From: JBOFCO01 sp051646105
Lineage (GTDB): Bacteria > Pseudomonadota > Alphaproteobacteria > Rhodobacterales > Rhodobacteraceae
Length of the DNA stretch: 60,019 bases
NCBI GenBank assembly: GCA_051646105.1
Contig: JBOFCO010000153.1
Coordinates: forward strand, 1 to 60,019
Direction of reading: 5' to 3'
In this document: one piece after another, positions 58,061 through 60,019 of the stretch
Layout: the number at the start of each line of letters is the position of its first letter
How positions within the stretch are numbered: position 1 is the stretch's first letter
Program-made: the position numbers and the translations under genes
Notes under the pieces: generated by a model
What the model saw: the letters and a program-made list of their open reading frames with translations, nothing else
Told to the model about the DNA's origin: nothing
Databases searched by the model: none

Positions 58061-58737
58061 CTTTGTCTCCTGATGAAGTCGCCGACAGTTATTCTTCTAT
58101 AGAGTGGAGCCTGATCGATTGGCAGACCGGTAGATGTTCCTGCAATCGCGGGCTCTGGGTATGGCCCGAGCCAATTTAGGAGCGCTTCCACCCTCCCCTC
58201 CGTCACCGGCTCGTCGGTGATCCGTATTGTCACCGATTTCAGCCGCACGCCGGGGCCGAAGCTGGCGGCAAGGTTTTTCGGATCGACCTCCCGCACCGTC
58301 GCCGGATCGTTGATGTTGTCGAAGGTGACAAGGATCGGCAGGCTTTCCTCTGGCATCGGCACCGGCGGCTTGCCGATCTGATTCATTATGAAGCGCATGT
58401 TCTCTTCGTAGGTGGAGCCAACCTTGGTCGTGCCATAGGGTTCATCAACCCAGCCCAACCCGTTCGAGATCAGGGCGAAAAGATACCGGCCCGGCACGAC
58501 TTCAACGACGATGGCCTCTCCGTGAAAGCTGGATTTAACCGATCCGGCCTCAGGCAAGATTTTGGCGACACGGCGCGTGAACACCTCCGTCACCGAAGCC
58601 CCGCTGACCTCTCCCGCCGGGGTTTCCACCGTCAGGGTCAGCTTTTGCCGCCACTGGTATTTCGTGGGATAGAACAGCACATAGACGGCTCCCGCGACTG
58701 CGGCGATGACAAGGGCAGTCCTGGCAAGACGGTTCAT
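58057..58737 (-). CDS. membrane-anchored hypothetical protein upstream of lipase remnant
   Basis: A 226-residue protein. One N-terminal membrane segment (TALVIAAVAGAVYVLFY) is followed by a periplasmic domain: KLTLTVETPAGEVSGASVTE, VPGRYLFALISNGLGWVDEP, MPEESLPILVTFDNINDPAT. Start ATG at 58737. The stop overlaps the lipase-remnant ATG (ATGA), so it was probably co-translated with the lipase, perhaps as its accessory. No named family recognised. Confidence 0.75.
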   Translation of the reverse strand: MNRLARTALVIAAVAGAVYVLFYPTKYQWRQKLTLTVETPAGEVSGASVTEVFTRRVAKILPEAGSVKSSFHGEAIVVEVVPGRYLFALISNGLGWVDEPYGTTKVGSTYEENMRFIMNQIGKPPVPMPEESLPILVTFDNINDPATVREVDPKNLAASFGPGVRLKSVTIRITDEPVTEGRVEALLNWLGPYPEPAIAGTSTGLPIDQAPLYRRITVGDFIRRQR

Positions 58738-58891
58738 TCGGGTACCCCTCGACACAGCAATCACAAGCGATCTCTCATATCTCCTCACACCCCCGAATTG
58801 CGTCACCAGCATGGCGTAAGGCCCCTGATCGCCGCTCCCCGCGACCTTCCCACCCCTTGCCCCCGCCGCCACAATCCGGCACCCCTGCCGC

Positions 58892-59569
58892 ATGGACTGG
58901 ATCGAATTCGCCCTCGCCTTTCTGCTGTTCCTTGCCTCTCACCGCATACCGGCGCTGGCCAAGGTGCGGATGCAGGCAGCTTTGGGACGCGGCGGTTATA
59001 TCGGGGTGTTCAGCATCGTCTCCACCGCTTTGCTGTTCTGGGTGATCTTTGCCGCCGGGCGGGCACCCTTTGTGCCGCTCTGGGATCAGGCGGGGTGGCA
59101 TCGCTGGGCGGTGAACATCATCATGCCGCTCGCCCTCGCGCTGGCGGTCTTTGGCATCTCGGCCGCCAATCCCTTTGCCTTCGAAGGGCGCGCGGCCGGG
59201 TTTGACCCCGCCCGCCCCGGCATTGCGGGCATCACCCGGCAGCCGCTGCTCTGGGCGCTGGCGCTTTGGTCGGGGGCGCATCTGCTGGCCAACGGCGATC
59301 TGGCGCATGTGCTGATGTTCGGGGCGTTCCTGATCTTTGCCCTTGGGGGCATGCCGATGATGGAACGCCGCCAGCGCCGCAAGATGGGGGATACAATCTG
59401 GCGGGCGATGGCCGCGCGCACGTCGCTGATCCCCTTCGTGTCGCTTCTGACCGGGCGCTGGCGGCCCGTCAGCGGGCCAAACCCGCTCCGCCTTGCGCTG
59501 TGGCTGCTGGTCTGGGCCGGGCTGTGGCATCTGCACACCCCTGTCATCGGTGTTTCACCTGTGCCCTGA
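58892..59569 (+). CDS. NnrU-family membrane protein (second copy)
   Basis: A 225-residue polytopic membrane protein with NnrU features: FLLFLASHRIPALAKVRMQA, GIAGITRQPLLWALALWSGA, HLLANGDLAHVLMFGAFLIF. Longer than the copy at 14141-14698 and only moderately similar. Function not established. It lies 63 bases before aroQ, same strand. Confidence 0.88.
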   Translation: MDWIEFALAFLLFLASHRIPALAKVRMQAALGRGGYIGVFSIVSTALLFWVIFAAGRAPFVPLWDQAGWHRWAVNIIMPLALALAVFGISAANPFAFEGRAAGFDPARPGIAGITRQPLLWALALWSGAHLLANGDLAHVLMFGAFLIFALGGMPMMERRQRRKMGDTIWRAMAARTSLIPFVSLLTGRWRPVSGPNPLRLALWLLVWAGLWHLHTPVIGVSPVP

Positions 59570-59632
59570 GCCTGTGCTTCCCATTCGACGCGCGGGGTGG
59601 CAGTCTGCGCCCGAACCGCGATCCGAGGCATC

Positions 59633-60019
59633 ATGAAAACCGTCTGCATCCTGAACGGCCCCAACCTGAACCTGCTGGGCAAGCGCCAGCCGGAAATCTA
59701 TGGCCGTGAAACGCTAGCCGATGTGCAGGCATCGTGCGAGGTGCTGGCGAAGTCGCTGGGGCTGGCGGTGACATTCGCCCAGTCGAACCATGAGGGCGAG
59801 ATTGTCGAGGCGATTCATGCGGCGCGTGACAGCGCGGCGGGCATCGTCATCAATCCCGGTGCCTATACCCACACCTCTGTCGCGATCCTTGACGCGCTGA
59901 ATGCCTTTGACGGCCCGGTGATAGAGGTTCACATTTCGAACGTGCACAAGCGGGAAGCGTTCCGGCACCATTCCTATGTCAGCCTGCGCGCCGATGGCGT
60001 GATCGCGGGGCTGGGGACC
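59633..60019 (+). CDS. aroQ: type II 3-dehydroquinate dehydratase (3' end beyond window)
   Basis: Shikimate pathway enzyme. The first 129 residues are present: MKTVCILNGPNLNLLGKRQP with the catalytic Tyr just after (EIYG), FAQSNHEGEIVEAIHAARD, GIVINPGAYTHTSVAILDAL, and the catalytic His in VIEVHISNVHKREAFRHHSY. The reading frame is open at the window end, so only the last part (roughly 20 residues) is missing. Confidence 0.96.
   Translation, partial: MKTVCILNGPNLNLLGKRQPEIYGRETLADVQASCEVLAKSLGLAVTFAQSNHEGEIVEAIHAARDSAAGIVINPGAYTHTSVAILDALNAFDGPVIEVHISNVHKREAFRHHSYVSLRADGVIAGLGT

Overview
The window is a high-GC chromosomal segment from an alphaproteobacterium, most likely a Rhodobacterales (Rhodobacteraceae/Paracoccaceae) species. 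This rests on protein style and on the linkage of sdhCDA-x-y-sdhB, mesaconyl-CoA hydratase, malyl-CoA lyase/thioesterase, mdh, sucCD, sucA, sucB and lpd, which is characteristic of Rhodobacter relatives. No plasmid, phage, IS element or CRISPR array was seen.

Layout. (1) 1-5.6 kb, minus strand: the rimP-nusA-ylxR-infB translation/transcription operon, with a candidate promoter and a terminator-like hairpin in the rimP leader. (2) 5.6-7 kb: a DUF1989 protein and two small proteins. (3) 7-12 kb, minus: the sdhCDAB operon, with a glycosyltransferase and a lipoprotein gene between sdhA and sdhB. (4) 12-17 kb: a TorF-type porin, two ethylmalonyl-CoA-pathway-type genes (mesaconyl-CoA hydratase and a malyl-CoA lyase/thioesterase homologue), NnrU and TauE/SafE membrane proteins. 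(5) 17-32 kb, plus: mdh, then sucC-sucD-sucA-sucB and lpd, interrupted by small accessory genes (a lipoprotein, an Imm11/DUF1629-like protein, a coiled-coil membrane protein, a GT2 enzyme and a MAPEG protein). (6) 32-35 kb: intradiol dioxygenase, a GntR/FCD regulator, a zinc metallopeptidase, a TIGR02300 protein and tRNA-Ala(GGC). (7) 35-48 kb, plus: an assimilatory nitrate/nitrite cluster nasT-nasS-nrtA-nrtB-nrtD-narK-nirB-nirD-nasA. (8) 48-60 kb: dapD, a LOG-family protein, two secreted TIM-barrel-like proteins, a YcaQ-type glycosylase, a Kef-type antiporter, rlmN, a broken lipase gene, a second NnrU and a partial aroQ.

Two regulatory layers stand out. First, a perfect palindrome TGTGATCACA occurs as a pair with 21-bp centre spacing upstream of both sdhC and sucC, and once in the promoter of the GntR-family gene within the window. 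A second, LacI-type motif resembling TGTTAGCGCTAACA lies beside the sdh and suc pairs, with a weaker copy before mdh. This matches the published idea that TCA-cycle genes of Rhodobacter are controlled by a GntR regulator (AkgR) and a LacI regulator (CceR); assigning these sites to those proteins is inference. Second, nasT encodes an ANTAR antiterminator, and its predicted RNA targets (paired hairpins with A..G hexaloops) are visible in two separate leaders. One, before nrtA, has an overlapping intrinsic terminator. The other, before narK, has no obvious terminator.

Other notable points are a duplicated lipoyl domain in sucB that preserves an internal start codon, and a lipase remnant inactivated by a 23-bp tandem duplication.
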